Of a DNA stretch of 64,000 nt, positions 15,185 through 25,008 are shown piece after piece. The notes beneath the pieces were generated by a model. It had not been told where the DNA came from. It ran no database searches and saw only the letters and a program-made list of their open reading frames with translations. Positions within the stretch are counted from its first letter, which is position 1. Each line of letters opens with the position of its first letter. Made by a program: the position numbers and the translations under genes. Location: assembly GCF_018863395.1 (NCBI RefSeq), contig NZ_JAHKRR010000001.1, positions 620,001-684,000 of the forward strand, written 5' to 3'. This DNA is from Sinomicrobium weinanense (GTDB lineage: Bacteria; Bacteroidota; Bacteroidia; Flavobacteriales; Flavobacteriaceae).

Positions 15185-15670
15185 ATGAAGCAACTCACCC
15201 TAATAAGACATGCCAAATCCTCCTGGGATTACAGTGTGGAAGACAGGAACCGGCCCCTCAAAGAAAGAGGGATGATGGATGCCGAAATGGTGTCTTCTCA
15301 TGTAAGGGGAAAAGTCCCCGTTCCCGATATGGCCTTTTCCAGCCCTGCAAACAGGGCGTTGCACACCTGCACCATTTTTCTGAAAAACCTGGATATCCCA
15401 CTTTCCCGCCTACAACTCACCGAGGCACTGTATGATTTTTCCGGAAGTTCCGTAGATCACTTTTTAAGAACGTTAGATAACCGTTATAAAAACGTTATGA
15501 TCTTCGGGCATAATCATGCATTTACCGCTGTTTCCAATAAATTTGGGGATAAGTATACAGATAACCTGCCCACATCCGGATTGGTACATATAACCTTTAA
15601 AGCGGAACACTGGGCAGAGATCGGAAAAGGCACTACGGACCTCATGGTCTTTCCAAAGCATTTACGTTAA
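15185..15670 (+). CDS. SixA-like histidine phosphatase
   Basis: A 161-aa member of the histidine phosphatase superfamily with the RHG-type motif LIRHAKSSW (phosphorylated His near residue 9) and a second His in FGHNHAF. Length and motifs match the SixA subgroup, which in E. coli removes phosphate from phosphohistidine proteins. The gene stops 1 bp before ppk1 begins, so a link to polyphosphate metabolism is plausible. Confidence 0.82.
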   Translation: MKQLTLIRHAKSSWDYSVEDRNRPLKERGMMDAEMVSSHVRGKVPVPDMAFSSPANRALHTCTIFLKNLDIPLSRLQLTEALYDFSGSSVDHFLRTLDNRYKNVMIFGHNHAFTAVSNKFGDKYTDNLPTSGLVHITFKAEHWAEIGKGTTDLMVFPKHLR

Positions 15671-15671
15671 T

Positions 15672-17768
15672 ATGGAAGAAATAAGAAACCAGTACATCAA
15701 CAGGGAACTCAGCTGGCTGCAATTCAATGCCAGGGTATTACAGGAAGCCACGGACGAAACCGTACCGCTTATAGACAGGCTCCGCTTTCTCGGAATATTT
15801 TCTAACAATCTGGACGAATTTTTTAAGGTAAGATATGCCACCGTAAAACGCATAGCCCTTTCCGGGAGAAAAGGGAAAAGCGCCCTGGGTGGTGAAGTGG
15901 CGAAAGACCTGCTCGAGGACATCACCAAAATAGTGATAAGACAACAGGCCGAAAGCCAGAACATTCTTCGGTATATCGAAAAAGAGCTCGAAAAAGAGAA
16001 TATTTTTATCATAGACGAGACCGAGGTGTCCGAATCCCAGAAAGAATTCATGGTAGATTATTTCGTGCAGAAGGTCAGTCCGGCTCTGATGACGATCTTC
16101 CTGAACGATCTGGCCGAATTTCCCCTGCTCAAGGACAGTGCTGCCTACCTGGCAGTGAAAATGGTAATGAAGCAGGAGAACAAGGCTACGGGGCTGAAAA
16201 AAATGTTTGCTTCCGAACCCCGTGAAATACGTTATGCCCTGATTGAAATTCCGAGGGATATAGGCCGTTTCGTTGTCCTTCCGAAAGAAGGGGAGAAGAA
16301 TTATATCATTATCCTCGACGACCTGATCCGGTATTGTATGCCCACCATTTTCAATATTTTCAATTACGAGTCGCTTTCCGCTCATATGATAAAAATAACC
16401 CGGGATGCCGAACTGGATATAGACAACGACCTCAGTAAGAGTTTTATAGAAAAGATATCCAGTAGTGTAAAGGGCCGGGAAATAAGTGAGCCTGTACGTT
16501 TTGTATATGACGACAACATAGATAAGGATACCCTGAGATTTCTCAAAGAAAAGATGCGGGTAAAAAATACGGACAGCGTTATCCCAGGAGGAAGGTATCA
16601 CAACAGGAGGGACTATATGGGCTTTCCCAGTCTCGGGAGGAAAGACCTGCTGTATAGGACCTATCCGCCCCTCCCTGTAAAAGGGTTGAGCCTGCAGGGG
16701 AGTGTGCTGGATAAGATAGCACAAAAAGATTACCTCCTCTTTGCACCATATCATACTTTTTCATACGTAATACGTTTTCTTCGTGAGGCGGCCCTGGATC
16801 CCAGGGTAAGAAGCATAAAGCTCACGGTATACAGGCTGGCCAAAACCTCACAGGTAGCGAACAGTCTTATCAATGCCGTAAAGAACGGCAAGAAGGTGAC
16901 GGTACAAATAGAATTACAGGCCCGTTTTGACGAAGAGGCCAATATAGAATATGCCGAACAATTGCAGAATGAAGGCGTAAAACTCATTTTCGGCGTGCCT
17001 GGGTTAAAGGTGCACAGCAAGATATGCGTTATTGAAAGGGAGGAAAATGAAAAAATTAAGCGTTACGGTTTTATAAGTACGGGAAATTTTAACGAATCGA
17101 CCGCAAAGATCTATACGGATTATACATTGTTCACTTCCAGGGAATCCATATTAAAAGAAGTCAATATGGTTTTTGACTTTTTTGAGACCACATATAAAAT
17201 ACGTAAATACAAACACCTGGTGGTATCGCCACACTATACGGGGAAGACATTCTCTAAACTCATAGACAAGGAGATAGCCCATGTAAAAGCCGGAAAGGAA
17301 GGCTATCTGAAATTGAAAATGAACAGTATTACCAATTATAAGATGATAGACAAGCTCTACGAAGCCAGCCGGGCGGGCGTAAAAATACAGATGATCGTAA
17401 GAGGAGCCTGCTGCCTGGTACCCGGTGTGATGGGAATGAGCGAAAACATAGAGGTGATAAGTATTGTGGATAAATTTTTAGAACACCCCAGATTGTTTAT
17501 CTTTGGAAACGGAGGCCACCCTAAAGTGTATATATCTTCGGCAGACTGGATGACCAGGAATATCGATTACCGGGTGGAGGTTAGTTGTCCTGTTTATGAT
17601 GAAGAGATAAAAAAAGAGCTTATAGAAACCTTTGAGATCAGTTGGAGTGATAATGTAAAGGCAAGGGTAATATCGGCCAAACAGGACAATGCCCATCGGA
17701 AGAACGATCTTCCCAGTGTACGGTCACAGTTTGCTACATACGATTATTACGTACAGAAATTGAAATAA
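15672..17768 (+). CDS. ppk1: Polyphosphate kinase 1
   Basis: The 698-aa PPK1 polymerises the gamma-phosphate of ATP into polyphosphate. The N-terminal YINRELSWLQFNARVL and SNNLDEFFKVR segments are family hallmarks. The catalytic region includes KVHSKICVIERE (autophosphorylated His) and FISTGNFNESTAKIY. The C-terminal second phospholipase-D-like half carries HPKVYISSADWMTRN. It forms a ppk-ppx pair with the next gene. Confidence 0.95.
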   Translation: MEEIRNQYINRELSWLQFNARVLQEATDETVPLIDRLRFLGIFSNNLDEFFKVRYATVKRIALSGRKGKSALGGEVAKDLLEDITKIVIRQQAESQNILRYIEKELEKENIFIIDETEVSESQKEFMVDYFVQKVSPALMTIFLNDLAEFPLLKDSAAYLAVKMVMKQENKATGLKKMFASEPREIRYALIEIPRDIGRFVVLPKEGEKNYIIILDDLIRYCMPTIFNIFNYESLSAHMIKITRDAELDIDNDLSKSFIEKISSSVKGREISEPVRFVYDDNIDKDTLRFLKEKMRVKNTDSVIPGGRYHNRRDYMGFPSLGRKDLLYRTYPPLPVKGLSLQGSVLDKIAQKDYLLFAPYHTFSYVIRFLREAALDPRVRSIKLTVYRLAKTSQVANSLINAVKNGKKVTVQIELQARFDEEANIEYAEQLQNEGVKLIFGVPGLKVHSKICVIEREENEKIKRYGFISTGNFNESTAKIYTDYTLFTSRESILKEVNMVFDFFETTYKIRKYKHLVVSPHYTGKTFSKLIDKEIAHVKAGKEGYLKLKMNSITNYKMIDKLYEASRAGVKIQMIVRGACCLVPGVMGMSENIEVISIVDKFLEHPRLFIFGNGGHPKVYISSADWMTRNIDYRVEVSCPVYDEEIKKELIETFEISWSDNVKARVISAKQDNAHRKNDLPSVRSQFATYDYYVQKLK

Positions 17769-17875
17769 GAAGGGGATAAATACTCAGAGGGGCGGGCCCG
17801 TATTCCCGGTTCCTTCTGTGTAACACCGGTATTGATGGCCTTTCCGGTGGTAACATGTCCCGGAATATGTTTTAT

Positions 17876-18772
17876 ATGATCAGAATACGAAAATTTGCAG
17901 GTATAGATATTGGTTCGAATGCCATAAGATTATTAATAAACAACGTTATAGAAGAACCGGGAAAAGAACCCCAGTTCAAAAAGAGTTCCCTGGTGAGGGT
18001 ACCTATAAGGCTGGGGCAGGATTCCTTTACCCTGGGAGAAATATCCAGAGCCAATGCTATACGGATGACCGATGCCATGAAGGCCTTTAAGCTGTTGATG
18101 AAAGTGCACAATGTGGAAAAATACCGGGCCTGTGCCACATCGGCCATGAGGGAAGCCAGTAACGGTAACGAACTCGTGGAAGAAATAGAGAAAAAGTCCG
18201 GCATCCATATAGAGGTCATAGACGGAAAGAAAGAGGCGGCCATCATCGCATCAACCGACCTGCATGAGCTCATCGAAAACGAAAAGTCTTACCTGTATGT
18301 CGATGTAGGGGGGGGAAGTACGGAATTTACCATATTTTCCAACGGAAAGATCATAACATCAAAATCCTTTAAAATAGGAACTGTACGCTTGCTGAATGAG
18401 ACGGTGGAAGAGAATATCTGGGCAGCGATTGAAAAGTGGATCAGGAAAAATACCAAAAAACTGAAAAAACTGTCGCTCATCGGTTCCGGAGGAAATATTA
18501 ACAAGCTGTATAAAATGTCCGGAAGAAAACCCGGAGAACCGCTTTCGTATATTTGGTTGAATGCTCAGTACCAGTTTCTGCAAAGCATCAGTTATGATGA
18601 CCGGATATCCGAACTTGGGCTCAATCCCGACCGGGCAGATGTGATCATACCTGCTACCCGTATTTTCCTTTCCGCTACGAAGTGGAGCGGGGCGAAAAAA
18701 ATACATGTTCCCAAAATAGGGCTATCTGACGGGATCATTAAATTGCTGTATTATACCGAAAAAGATAATTGA
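17876..18772 (+). CDS. ppx: Exopolyphosphatase / Ppx-GppA family phosphatase
   Basis: From the ATG at 17876 the protein has 298 aa and starts directly on the ASKHA motif FAGIDIGSNAIRLL, with a second phosphate loop YVDVGGGSTEF. It is the short, single-core form without the C-terminal HD part of E. coli Ppx. Upstream in-frame ATGs at 17855 and 17867 would add 3-7 residues. Following ppk1, it likely degrades polyphosphate or pppGpp. Confidence 0.88.
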   Translation: MIRIRKFAGIDIGSNAIRLLINNVIEEPGKEPQFKKSSLVRVPIRLGQDSFTLGEISRANAIRMTDAMKAFKLLMKVHNVEKYRACATSAMREASNGNELVEEIEKKSGIHIEVIDGKKEAAIIASTDLHELIENEKSYLYVDVGGGSTEFTIFSNGKIITSKSFKIGTVRLLNETVEENIWAAIEKWIRKNTKKLKKLSLIGSGGNINKLYKMSGRKPGEPLSYIWLNAQYQFLQSISYDDRISELGLNPDRADVIIPATRIFLSATKWSGAKKIHVPKIGLSDGIIKLLYYTEKDN

Positions 18773-18795
18773 GGCAGACCAACCAACTCCTGATC

Positions 18796-19632
18796 ATGAA
18801 TTTCCGAAACACATATTTGTGCGTATTCCTGTTGCTGGGCATTGTTCATGCCGCTTGTCCGCAATCGGAAATGAAACCTCCCGAAGGGTTCGACACCATC
18901 CGTAAGGAGATCTCCAGGGGCAGGATAGAGACCATAGAATATCCTTCTAAAACTGTGGGGACAAACCGTAAGGTAACAGTATATACTCCTCCTGGTTTTT
19001 CCGAAGATCAAAAATATAATGTGTTGTACCTGCTGCATGGCATAGGCGGGGATGAGACGGAGTGGTATTATCACGGCAACCCCGGTATTATACTGGATAA
19101 TCTTTATGCCGAAAATAAACTCGCCCCCATGATCGTGGTTATGCCCAACGGAAGGGCCATGAAAGACGACAGGGTAGGAGATAATATGTTCGACAAAGAA
19201 AAATTAAAGGCTTTTGCCGATTTTGAGAGTGACCTTATTCGCGATCTTATTCCGTTTATAGAAGCTAATTACCCCGTGTACAGTAACAGGGAAAACCGCG
19301 GGTTGGCCGGACTCTCCATGGGAGGAGGACAGGCATTGAATTTCGGACTGCATAACCTGGGTGCGTTTGCCTGGATCGGAGCTTTTTCACCGGCACCGAA
19401 CACCTGGATACCCGAAAAACTGGTGCCCAGACCCGGAAAAGTGATACGAAAACTCAAATTGTTGTGGATATCCTGTGGCAATGAAGACGAACTCCTGTAT
19501 ATTAGTGAACGTACACATAATTACCTGGGCAGAAAAGGGGTCCCTCATACCTATTATGTAGAACCAGGCAAACACGACTTTACCGTGTGGAAAAATGATC
19601 TTTACCAATTTTCCCAGTTACTTTTCAGATAA
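18796..19632 (+). CDS. Secreted esterase (feruloyl esterase/XynZ-like)
   Basis: The protein has 278 aa from the ATG at 18796, which starts a signal peptide (MNFRNTYLCVFLLLGIVHAA, possibly a lipoprotein with CPQ). The esterase-D-type alpha/beta hydrolase core shows LLHGIGGDETEW, the nucleophile elbow GLSMGGGQAL and the His in PGKHDFTVW. Such enzymes cleave acyl or aryl esters on plant or algal polysaccharides. The reading frame before this ATG overlaps the ppx stop and is unlikely to be used. Confidence 0.82.
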   Translation: MNFRNTYLCVFLLLGIVHAACPQSEMKPPEGFDTIRKEISRGRIETIEYPSKTVGTNRKVTVYTPPGFSEDQKYNVLYLLHGIGGDETEWYYHGNPGIILDNLYAENKLAPMIVVMPNGRAMKDDRVGDNMFDKEKLKAFADFESDLIRDLIPFIEANYPVYSNRENRGLAGLSMGGGQALNFGLHNLGAFAWIGAFSPAPNTWIPEKLVPRPGKVIRKLKLLWISCGNEDELLYISERTHNYLGRKGVPHTYYVEPGKHDFTVWKNDLYQFSQLLFR

Positions 19633-19662
19633 AGCCTGTCCGGAAGGGTGGAAGTACAAGGT

Positions 19663-19998
19663 TTAACGACGCAAGGCGATTATATCCTTCCAGAGTTGTT
19701 CCCGGCTTGTTGGTTCTCTGAATATTTGTACCAGTTTCCGGTAAGTTATATCCTTGCACAAGGCCAGAACATACGAATCAAAAGACTCCGGCCGGATGTC
19801 CTTTCTTTGTTCCCATACTTTAGTACATATTTCCCGGACAATTTCATCGGTTATTCTCTTAGACTTTACCAGGGAAAAAATGTATAAACGGACTCTGGTC
19901 TCGTACTGACGACAGACAATTTCACGGGCATACAGATCTCCTTCTTTCAAAGATTGTAGTGTGTTGACGGTTACGGTTTGCTCTTCCGGATTTTCCAT
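19663..19998 (-). CDS. ECF-type sigma-70 factor reduced to region 2
   Basis: The 111-aa protein matches ECF sigma region 2: LKEGDLYAREIVCRQYETRV, then ITDEIVREICTKVWEQRKDI and FDSYVLALCKDITYRKL. It stops about 25 residues later with no region 4 helix-turn-helix. Only 30 bp separate its stop from the convergent esterase gene, so region 4 cannot simply continue. It could be a truncated sigma factor, a decoy that binds core polymerase or an anti-sigma, or a decaying gene. Confidence 0.6.
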   Translation of the reverse strand: MENPEEQTVTVNTLQSLKEGDLYAREIVCRQYETRVRLYIFSLVKSKRITDEIVREICTKVWEQRKDIRPESFDSYVLALCKDITYRKLVQIFREPTSREQLWKDIIALRR

Positions 19999-20379
19999 TT
20001 TGTTTAAGTTTTTGTTTGGTTAAACGCTTAGTTCTATATATGCCTAAAAAAATACCGGACTCCTGGTGAGCTACAATATTACAGACAGTCATCGGGAATT
20101 GTTCATAGGGAAAACAAGGTATTTTTCCGGTTTGTTTTCGACAGGTTCTTCTATCTCTTTTACTCTTAAGAGTGCTTTTTTGGAAAAATAACCTCAACAA
20201 TTAGTGAAAAGTTATTAAGAATTTTGGCGAAATGAAAATGCTATGATTTTGTTGTGTCTGTAAATCAGTGTATTATGTTTATACCGAAGGATGTTTATTG
20301 TTAATAACTTTTTATACGTGAAGTGTTATTAAACTTACTTATTATGTAAGTAATATTGTATTTTGTGTAAATTAATATG
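19999..20379. other. AT-rich spacer of about 380 bp
   Basis: No gene is seen. The half near 20000 is the likely promoter region of the sigma-like gene. The half near 20380 is the 3' flank of the phosphoesterase gene and includes the hairpin at 20335-20353. The rest is AT-rich without clear signals. Confidence 0.5.
20335..20353 (-). terminator. Hairpin after the phosphoesterase gene
   Basis: TTACTTA and TAAGTAA pair around a 5-base loop, 27 bp beyond the stop of the minus-strand gene ending at 20380. It is AT-rich and weak, so only a tentative terminator. Confidence 0.35.
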
Positions 20380-21216
20380 TCAATCTTGTTTTTTACCGGT
20401 TACGGTAATAGCGGCAAGGAGATCTTTATAGCTCATGGATTTGAGGTCTTCATCTGTGTAGAAGGGACTGAGTTTATCATCATTAAAACTATAGAGTTCC
20501 CAGTGTTTTTTATGATATTCCAAAGAGGTGAGGTTCTCTACCCAGTCTCCCGAATTAAGATAGAGACAAGTGCCATATTTATTGACTTTTCGAATCATTT
20601 TCGGTTGGTGTATATGTCCGCACACTACATATTTATACCCGTTCTTTATGGCCAGGTCGGCAGCTACTTTCTCGAAGTCGTTAATGTATTTCACCGCTTT
20701 TTTTACGCTGTTTTTGATCTTTTTGGACAGGGAATATTTTTCCCGCCCCATTCTTACCAGGACCCAATTGATAAAACGGTTGAATAAAATAAGGAAATCG
20801 TAACCCCATCCGCCGAGTTTGGCGATCCATTTGGTGTGCTGGATAGAAGCGTCAAAAACATCACCGTGGAATATCCAGGCCTTTTTTCCATCCAATTTAA
20901 GGGAAAGTTTGTCTACAATGGCGATATTTCCCATGGTTACATCACTGAATTTGCGCAACATTTCGTCGTGATTCCCGGTAACATAAAAAACCTGCGTACC
21001 TTTGGTAGAGAGGTCAATGATCTTTTTAATAACTTGCAGGTGTTTTTTCGGAAAGTAGCGTTTTCTGAATTGCCAGATATCAATAATATCGCCGTTGAGA
21101 ATAAGTTTTTCCGGGTTTATACTGTTTAGATATGAAAGTAACTCTCCGGCATGACATCCGTAAGTGCCGAGGTGAACATCCGATATGACGACGATCTCTA
21201 CTTTACGCTTCTTCAA
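20380..21216 (-). CDS. UDP-2,3-diacylglucosamine diphosphatase family metallophosphoesterase
   Basis: The 278-aa calcineurin-like phosphoesterase has the full metal ladder: ISDVHLG, LNGDIIDIW, VTGNHDEM, FHGDVFD and CGHIHQP. This set matches the LpxH-like branch that hydrolyses UDP-2,3-diacylglucosamine in lipid A synthesis. Bacteroidota members are usually annotated this way. It stands alone, divergent from aroC. Confidence 0.8.
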   Translation of the reverse strand: MKKRKVEIVVISDVHLGTYGCHAGELLSYLNSINPEKLILNGDIIDIWQFRKRYFPKKHLQVIKKIIDLSTKGTQVFYVTGNHDEMLRKFSDVTMGNIAIVDKLSLKLDGKKAWIFHGDVFDASIQHTKWIAKLGGWGYDFLILFNRFINWVLVRMGREKYSLSKKIKNSVKKAVKYINDFEKVAADLAIKNGYKYVVCGHIHQPKMIRKVNKYGTCLYLNSGDWVENLTSLEYHKKHWELYSFNDDKLSPFYTDEDLKSMSYKDLLAAITVTGKKQD

Positions 21217-21299
21217 TGCAGAAATATTTTTTGTAAAGAAAATACTTCTATGTTAGTAAAAGATTACCTTGCAATTAATTATATATTAAAAGATTTTTT

Positions 21300-21345
21300 C
21301 GACTCCCTTCGATTCCGCTCAGGGACTGCCGCTCGGGAACCGTTG
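21300..21345. repeat. CTCCCTTCGA...CTCAGGGA dispersed repeat
   Basis: A palindromic segment (CTCCCTTCGATTCCGCTCAGG, then GCTCGGGAACCG) of the same family as 108-157 and 11928-12003. It lies between the phosphoesterase gene and aroC. Confidence 0.55.
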
Positions 21346-21355
21346 TAATTTTACC

Positions 21356-21432
21356 TTAAACCAGGAACCTGGAACCTCTTCATTCCTCAAATTCCATTTT
21401 AATTTTGAATAATTAACGATTAACATTTACTT
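21356..21432 (+). repeat. 7-bp tandem array upstream of aroC, themes GGAACCT and ATTAACG
   Basis: About eleven heptamers in phase. The clearest pairs are AGGAACC/TGGAACC and ATTAACG/ATTAACA. The last units overlap the aroC promoter. Confidence 0.7.
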
Positions 21433-21435
21433 TTG
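21403..21435 (+). promoter_or_regulatory. aroC promoter embedded in the heptamer array
   Basis: TTTTG at 21403-21407, 20 bp, then TACTTTTG (TAnnTTTG) at 21428-21435, 16 bp before the aroC ATG. Both boxes lie within or next to heptamer units, so unit gain or loss would change promoter spacing. Confidence 0.55.
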
Positions 21436-21451
21436 TTCAAAATCGACTTAG

Positions 21452-22516
21452 ATGGCAGGAAATTCCTTTGGAACGATATTCAAACTTACCACATTTGGAG
21501 AATCACACGGAAAGGCTTTAGGGGGGATCATAGACGGATGTCCGGCCGGACTGGAACTTCAGTTAGACAAAATACAACAAGATCTCAACCGGCGAAAGCC
21601 CGGACAATCAGCTATTGTGACCCAGCGAAAGGAACCGGACGAATTCCGTATTCTTTCCGGGGTTTTTGAGGGAAAGACCACGGGTGTGCCCATTGGTTTC
21701 GTTATAGAAAACACCAATCAGAAATCGCACGATTATTCACATATCAAGGATAGCTACCGTCCCAGTCATGCAGATTATGTGTATGACCAGAAATATGGTT
21801 TCCGCGACTATCGGGGAGGAGGAAGGAGTTCGGCCCGTGAGACAGCCTGCAGGGTAGTGGCAGGTGCGGTGGCCAAACAGTTGCTCAAAAAGGTGAAGAT
21901 ACAGGCCTTTGTTTCGTCCGTAGGTGATATTTTTCTTGAGAAACCATACCAGGAGCTGGATTTTTCGAAAATAGAAAGTAATCCAGTACGTTGTCCTGAT
22001 CCTGAAACTGCTGCCAGGATGGAAGACTATATCCGGGAGATCAGGAAACAGGGAGATACGGTCGGGGGGACAGTGACCTGTGTCATTCAAAACGTACCGG
22101 TAGGATTGGGAGAACCGGTCTTTGACAAATTGCACGCCGACCTTGGCAAAGCCATGTTGTCGATCAATGCAGTAAAGGGATTTGAGTACGGCAGTGGATT
22201 TTGCGGGGCAAAGATGAAAGGAAGTGAACACAACGACCTTTATAATGAGGACGGCACTACAAAAACCAATCTTTCCGGAGGAGTACAGGGCGGCATCAGT
22301 AATGGTATGGATATATATTTTCGCGTAGCCTTTAAGCCAGTGGCCACTCTGATGCAATCCCAGCCAACCATAGACAAGGAAGGTAATATTGTGGAAATGC
22401 AGGGTAAGGGACGGCACGATCCCTGTGTAGTCCCTAGGGCAGTGCCCATCGTAGAAGCGATGGCTGCACTTGTACTGGCCGATCATTATTTACTGAGCAA
22501 AAATTCCAGGATATAG
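21452..22516 (+). CDS. aroC: Chorismate synthase
   Basis: The 354-aa enzyme turns EPSP into chorismate using reduced FMN. Clear signatures are [19 protein letters not shown] at the N-terminus, [19 protein letters not shown] and [18 protein letters not shown] near the C-terminus. It is monofunctional, with no flavin reductase fusion. It stands alone rather than in an aro operon. Confidence 0.97.
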   Translation: MAGNSFGTIFKLTTFGESHGKALGGIIDGCPAGLELQLDKIQQDLNRRKPGQSAIVTQRKEPDEFRILSGVFEGKTTGVPIGFVIENTNQKSHDYSHIKDSYRPSHADYVYDQKYGFRDYRGGGRSSARETACRVVAGAVAKQLLKKVKIQAFVSSVGDIFLEKPYQELDFSKIESNPVRCPDPETAARMEDYIREIRKQGDTVGGTVTCVIQNVPVGLGEPVFDKLHADLGKAMLSINAVKGFEYGSGFCGAKMKGSEHNDLYNEDGTTKTNLSGGVQGGISNGMDIYFRVAFKPVATLMQSQPTIDKEGNIVEMQGKGRHDPCVVPRAVPIVEAMAALVLADHYLLSKNSRI

Positions 22517-22590
22517 GCCCTGTGTTGACCGGGAGATGTGCTGTGCCCCGGAAATGGGAGGAGTATACTTTAAAAACTTAACAAGACTGT

Positions 22591-23889
22591 ATGAAGAAAA
22601 AAATAGCGCTGCATTGGCAGATTGGTATAGGAATGGTTTTAGGAGTCGTATTCGGCCTGCTTTTGGGAAAATACGAATGGGGAAGGCCGTTTGTTGAAAA
22701 TTGGATATACCCTTTTGGAGAACTGTTCATCAACCTGCTTAAGCTCATAGCTATTCCCCTGATCATCGCATCGCTTATCAAGGGGATTTCCGATATGCAG
22801 GACATATCCAAGCTCTCCAGTATAGGGATACGTACTTTGATGTTGTACATATTTACTACGATCTGTGCCATAACCATTGGTCTTGGGGTGGCCAATATTG
22901 TAAAACCGGGTTCCGGTATTTCTGAAGAAACGATCACTCAGCTTACCAGCGACTCGGATAAGGCAGATATCGTAAACCAGAGGATAAGTGACAGTCAGAC
23001 GAAGACCAAGAACTTTGTGGAATTTATTGTGGATATAGTGCCCGACAATATTCTTGGGGCAATGAGCGATAACAATCAGATGCTTCAGGTGATCTTTTTT
23101 GCCGTATTGCTCGGGGTTTCCCTTCTGCTTATCGGGGAAGAAAAGGCAAAACCACTAAAGCGTTTCTTTGACAGTCTTAACGATGCTGTTCTGAAAATGG
23201 TGGACCTTATTATTAAAATTGCTCCCGTAGCCGTTTTTGCCCTGCTGGCCAATGTTGTTGTCGGAACTAACGATATTGATGTACTGGTGGCATTGCTCAA
23301 ATACTCCTTTACCGTGATCGGCAGCCTGTTTTTGATGATTGTGGTATATATGATCTTTATAAGTGTTTATGTCAAAAAGAATCCCTTGTGGTTTTTAAGG
23401 CAGATGAGCCCTGTGCAGTTGCTGGCTTTTTCTACAAGTTCCAGTGCGGCAACCCTGCCGGTGAATATGGAAAGAGTACAGGAGTATATAGGAGTGGATG
23501 AAGAGGTGAGCAGTTTTGTCTTGCCTGTCGGGGCTACCATAAATATGGATGGTACCAGCCTTTATCAGGCGGTAGCCACCATTTTTATTTGTGAAGCACT
23601 GCATTTTGATATCACCTTTGCAGATCAACTGACCATTATTTTCACGGCATTACTGGCTTCGATCGGGACCGCGGCAGTTCCGGGCGTGGGGGTTGTAATG
23701 TTGATTATAGTGTTGCAGTCCATTAATTTTCCTGCGGATAAACTCCCCCTGGGTATTGCGCTTATCCTATCGGTAGACCGGATACTCGATATGTGCAGAA
23801 CAGTGATCAATGTCACCGGGGATGCTACCGTGGCTACCGTAGTGGCAAAATCGGTAGGTAAACTTGGAGAGCCAAAACATAAAGACTAA
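22591..23889 (+). CDS. Dicarboxylate/amino acid:cation symporter (SDF/DAACS family)
   Basis: The 432-aa membrane carrier belongs to the GltP/DctA family. The Ser-rich re-entrant loop is STSSSAATLPVNMERVQ, and the conserved GATINMDGTSLYQ and IGTAAVPGVGVVM segments mark the substrate and sodium sites. There is a polar loop insertion at residues 108-150 (SDSDKADIVNQRISDSQTK). It likely takes up glutamate, aspartate or C4-dicarboxylates with cations. Confidence 0.9.
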   Translation: MKKKIALHWQIGIGMVLGVVFGLLLGKYEWGRPFVENWIYPFGELFINLLKLIAIPLIIASLIKGISDMQDISKLSSIGIRTLMLYIFTTICAITIGLGVANIVKPGSGISEETITQLTSDSDKADIVNQRISDSQTKTKNFVEFIVDIVPDNILGAMSDNNQMLQVIFFAVLLGVSLLLIGEEKAKPLKRFFDSLNDAVLKMVDLIIKIAPVAVFALLANVVVGTNDIDVLVALLKYSFTVIGSLFLMIVVYMIFISVYVKKNPLWFLRQMSPVQLLAFSTSSSAATLPVNMERVQEYIGVDEEVSSFVLPVGATINMDGTSLYQAVATIFICEALHFDITFADQLTIIFTALLASIGTAAVPGVGVVMLIIVLQSINFPADKLPLGIALILSVDRILDMCRTVINVTGDATVATVVAKSVGKLGEPKHKD

Positions 23890-24007
23890 TGATAAGTGAA
23901 ATTATATAAAGTGGTTATATAGCTTGATAATGTAATAACTGTTTAATTAAACGGTTGAATATCAGGGGGCAGGCAAGATCGTTGTATGACAAAAAGAAAG
24001 AATTGCT

Positions 24008-24994
24008 ATGAAGGAATATGATGTATTAATCGTAGGTGGTGGCCCTATTGGTATTGCCTGTGCCCTTGAAGCGCAGAAAAAGGGACTGACCTATGTGGTT
24101 GTCGAAAAGGGATGCATTGCAAATTCGCTTTATAACTATCCTTTGAACATGACCTTCTTCTCCACTTCGGAGAAACTCGAAATAGACGACATCCCTTTTA
24201 TCAGTATAAAGAGCAAACCGCAAAGAGCGGAAGCCCTGGAATATTACAGGCGGATCGTAACTTCCAATGAGCTCGACCTCCGTTTGTTTGAGGCAGTAAA
24301 GGATATCCGGAAGGAAAAGAAAGGCTTTACAGTGACTTCTTCAAAAACAGTATATAGTACAAAACAGGTTATTGTAGCAACGGGCTTCTACGATATTCCC
24401 AACAGAATGGGTGTTCCCGGGGAAGATCTGCCCAAAGTGTCTCATTACTATAAGGATCCGCACTACTATGCCGGGCAAAAAGTTGTGGTAGTGGGAGCCA
24501 GTAACTCCTCGGTCGATGCCGCTCTGGAAATATACCGCAAGGGAGGAGACGTAACGATGGTGGTAAGAGGAGAAGAAATAGGCAGGAGGGTGAAATACTG
24601 GGTACGCCCCGACATCGAGAACCGCATTGCAGAAGGTGCTGTAAAAGCATGGTTTCAAAGTACCGTAAAGGAGATCCGGGAAGGCGAGATTGTCATAAAC
24701 ACCCCTGAGGTTGAGCAAGTATTGCCTAATGATTTTGTACTCGCACTTACCGGTTATATGCCTAACTTTGCTTTCCTGGAAAAAATAGGAGTGAAGCTGT
24801 CGGATGACGGTAAATTCTATCCTTCATACGACCCGGAAACCATGGAAACCAATGTGGGAGGGCTATACCTGGCAGGAGTGATCTGCGGAGGGATGGACAC
24901 GCATCTCTGGTTTATTGAAAATTCCAGGATACACGCTAAATTGATCATAAAAGATATTCTCCGGAAATACAGCGGAGAGACCGTTTCCGGGTAA
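24008..24994 (+). CDS. ypdA: YpdA-family bacillithiol disulfide reductase
   Basis: The 328-aa flavoprotein has an FAD Rossmann motif LIVGGGPIGIACALEA at the N-terminus and an NADPH motif VVVGASNSSVDAALE at about residue 160. It lacks the CxxC redox pair of thioredoxin reductase, as YpdA does. YpdA reduces oxidised bacillithiol, and many Flavobacteriia make this thiol. It is convergent with the DUF4258 gene. Confidence 0.88.
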   Translation: MKEYDVLIVGGGPIGIACALEAQKKGLTYVVVEKGCIANSLYNYPLNMTFFSTSEKLEIDDIPFISIKSKPQRAEALEYYRRIVTSNELDLRLFEAVKDIRKEKKGFTVTSSKTVYSTKQVIVATGFYDIPNRMGVPGEDLPKVSHYYKDPHYYAGQKVVVVGASNSSVDAALEIYRKGGDVTMVVRGEEIGRRVKYWVRPDIENRIAEGAVKAWFQSTVKEIREGEIVINTPEVEQVLPNDFVLALTGYMPNFAFLEKIGVKLSDDGKFYPSYDPETMETNVGGLYLAGVICGGMDTHLWFIENSRIHAKLIIKDILRKYSGETVSG

Positions 24995-25008
24995 GATTCA
25001 CCTCTATA

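Noticed and set aside
15738-16754. A 338-codon minus-strand frame opposite ppk1
   Set aside because: Long only because of the codon bias of ppk1 on the other strand; no start region or family features.
21737-22486. A 249-codon minus-strand frame opposite aroC
   Set aside because: Shadow of the chorismate synthase gene, which has all family signatures.
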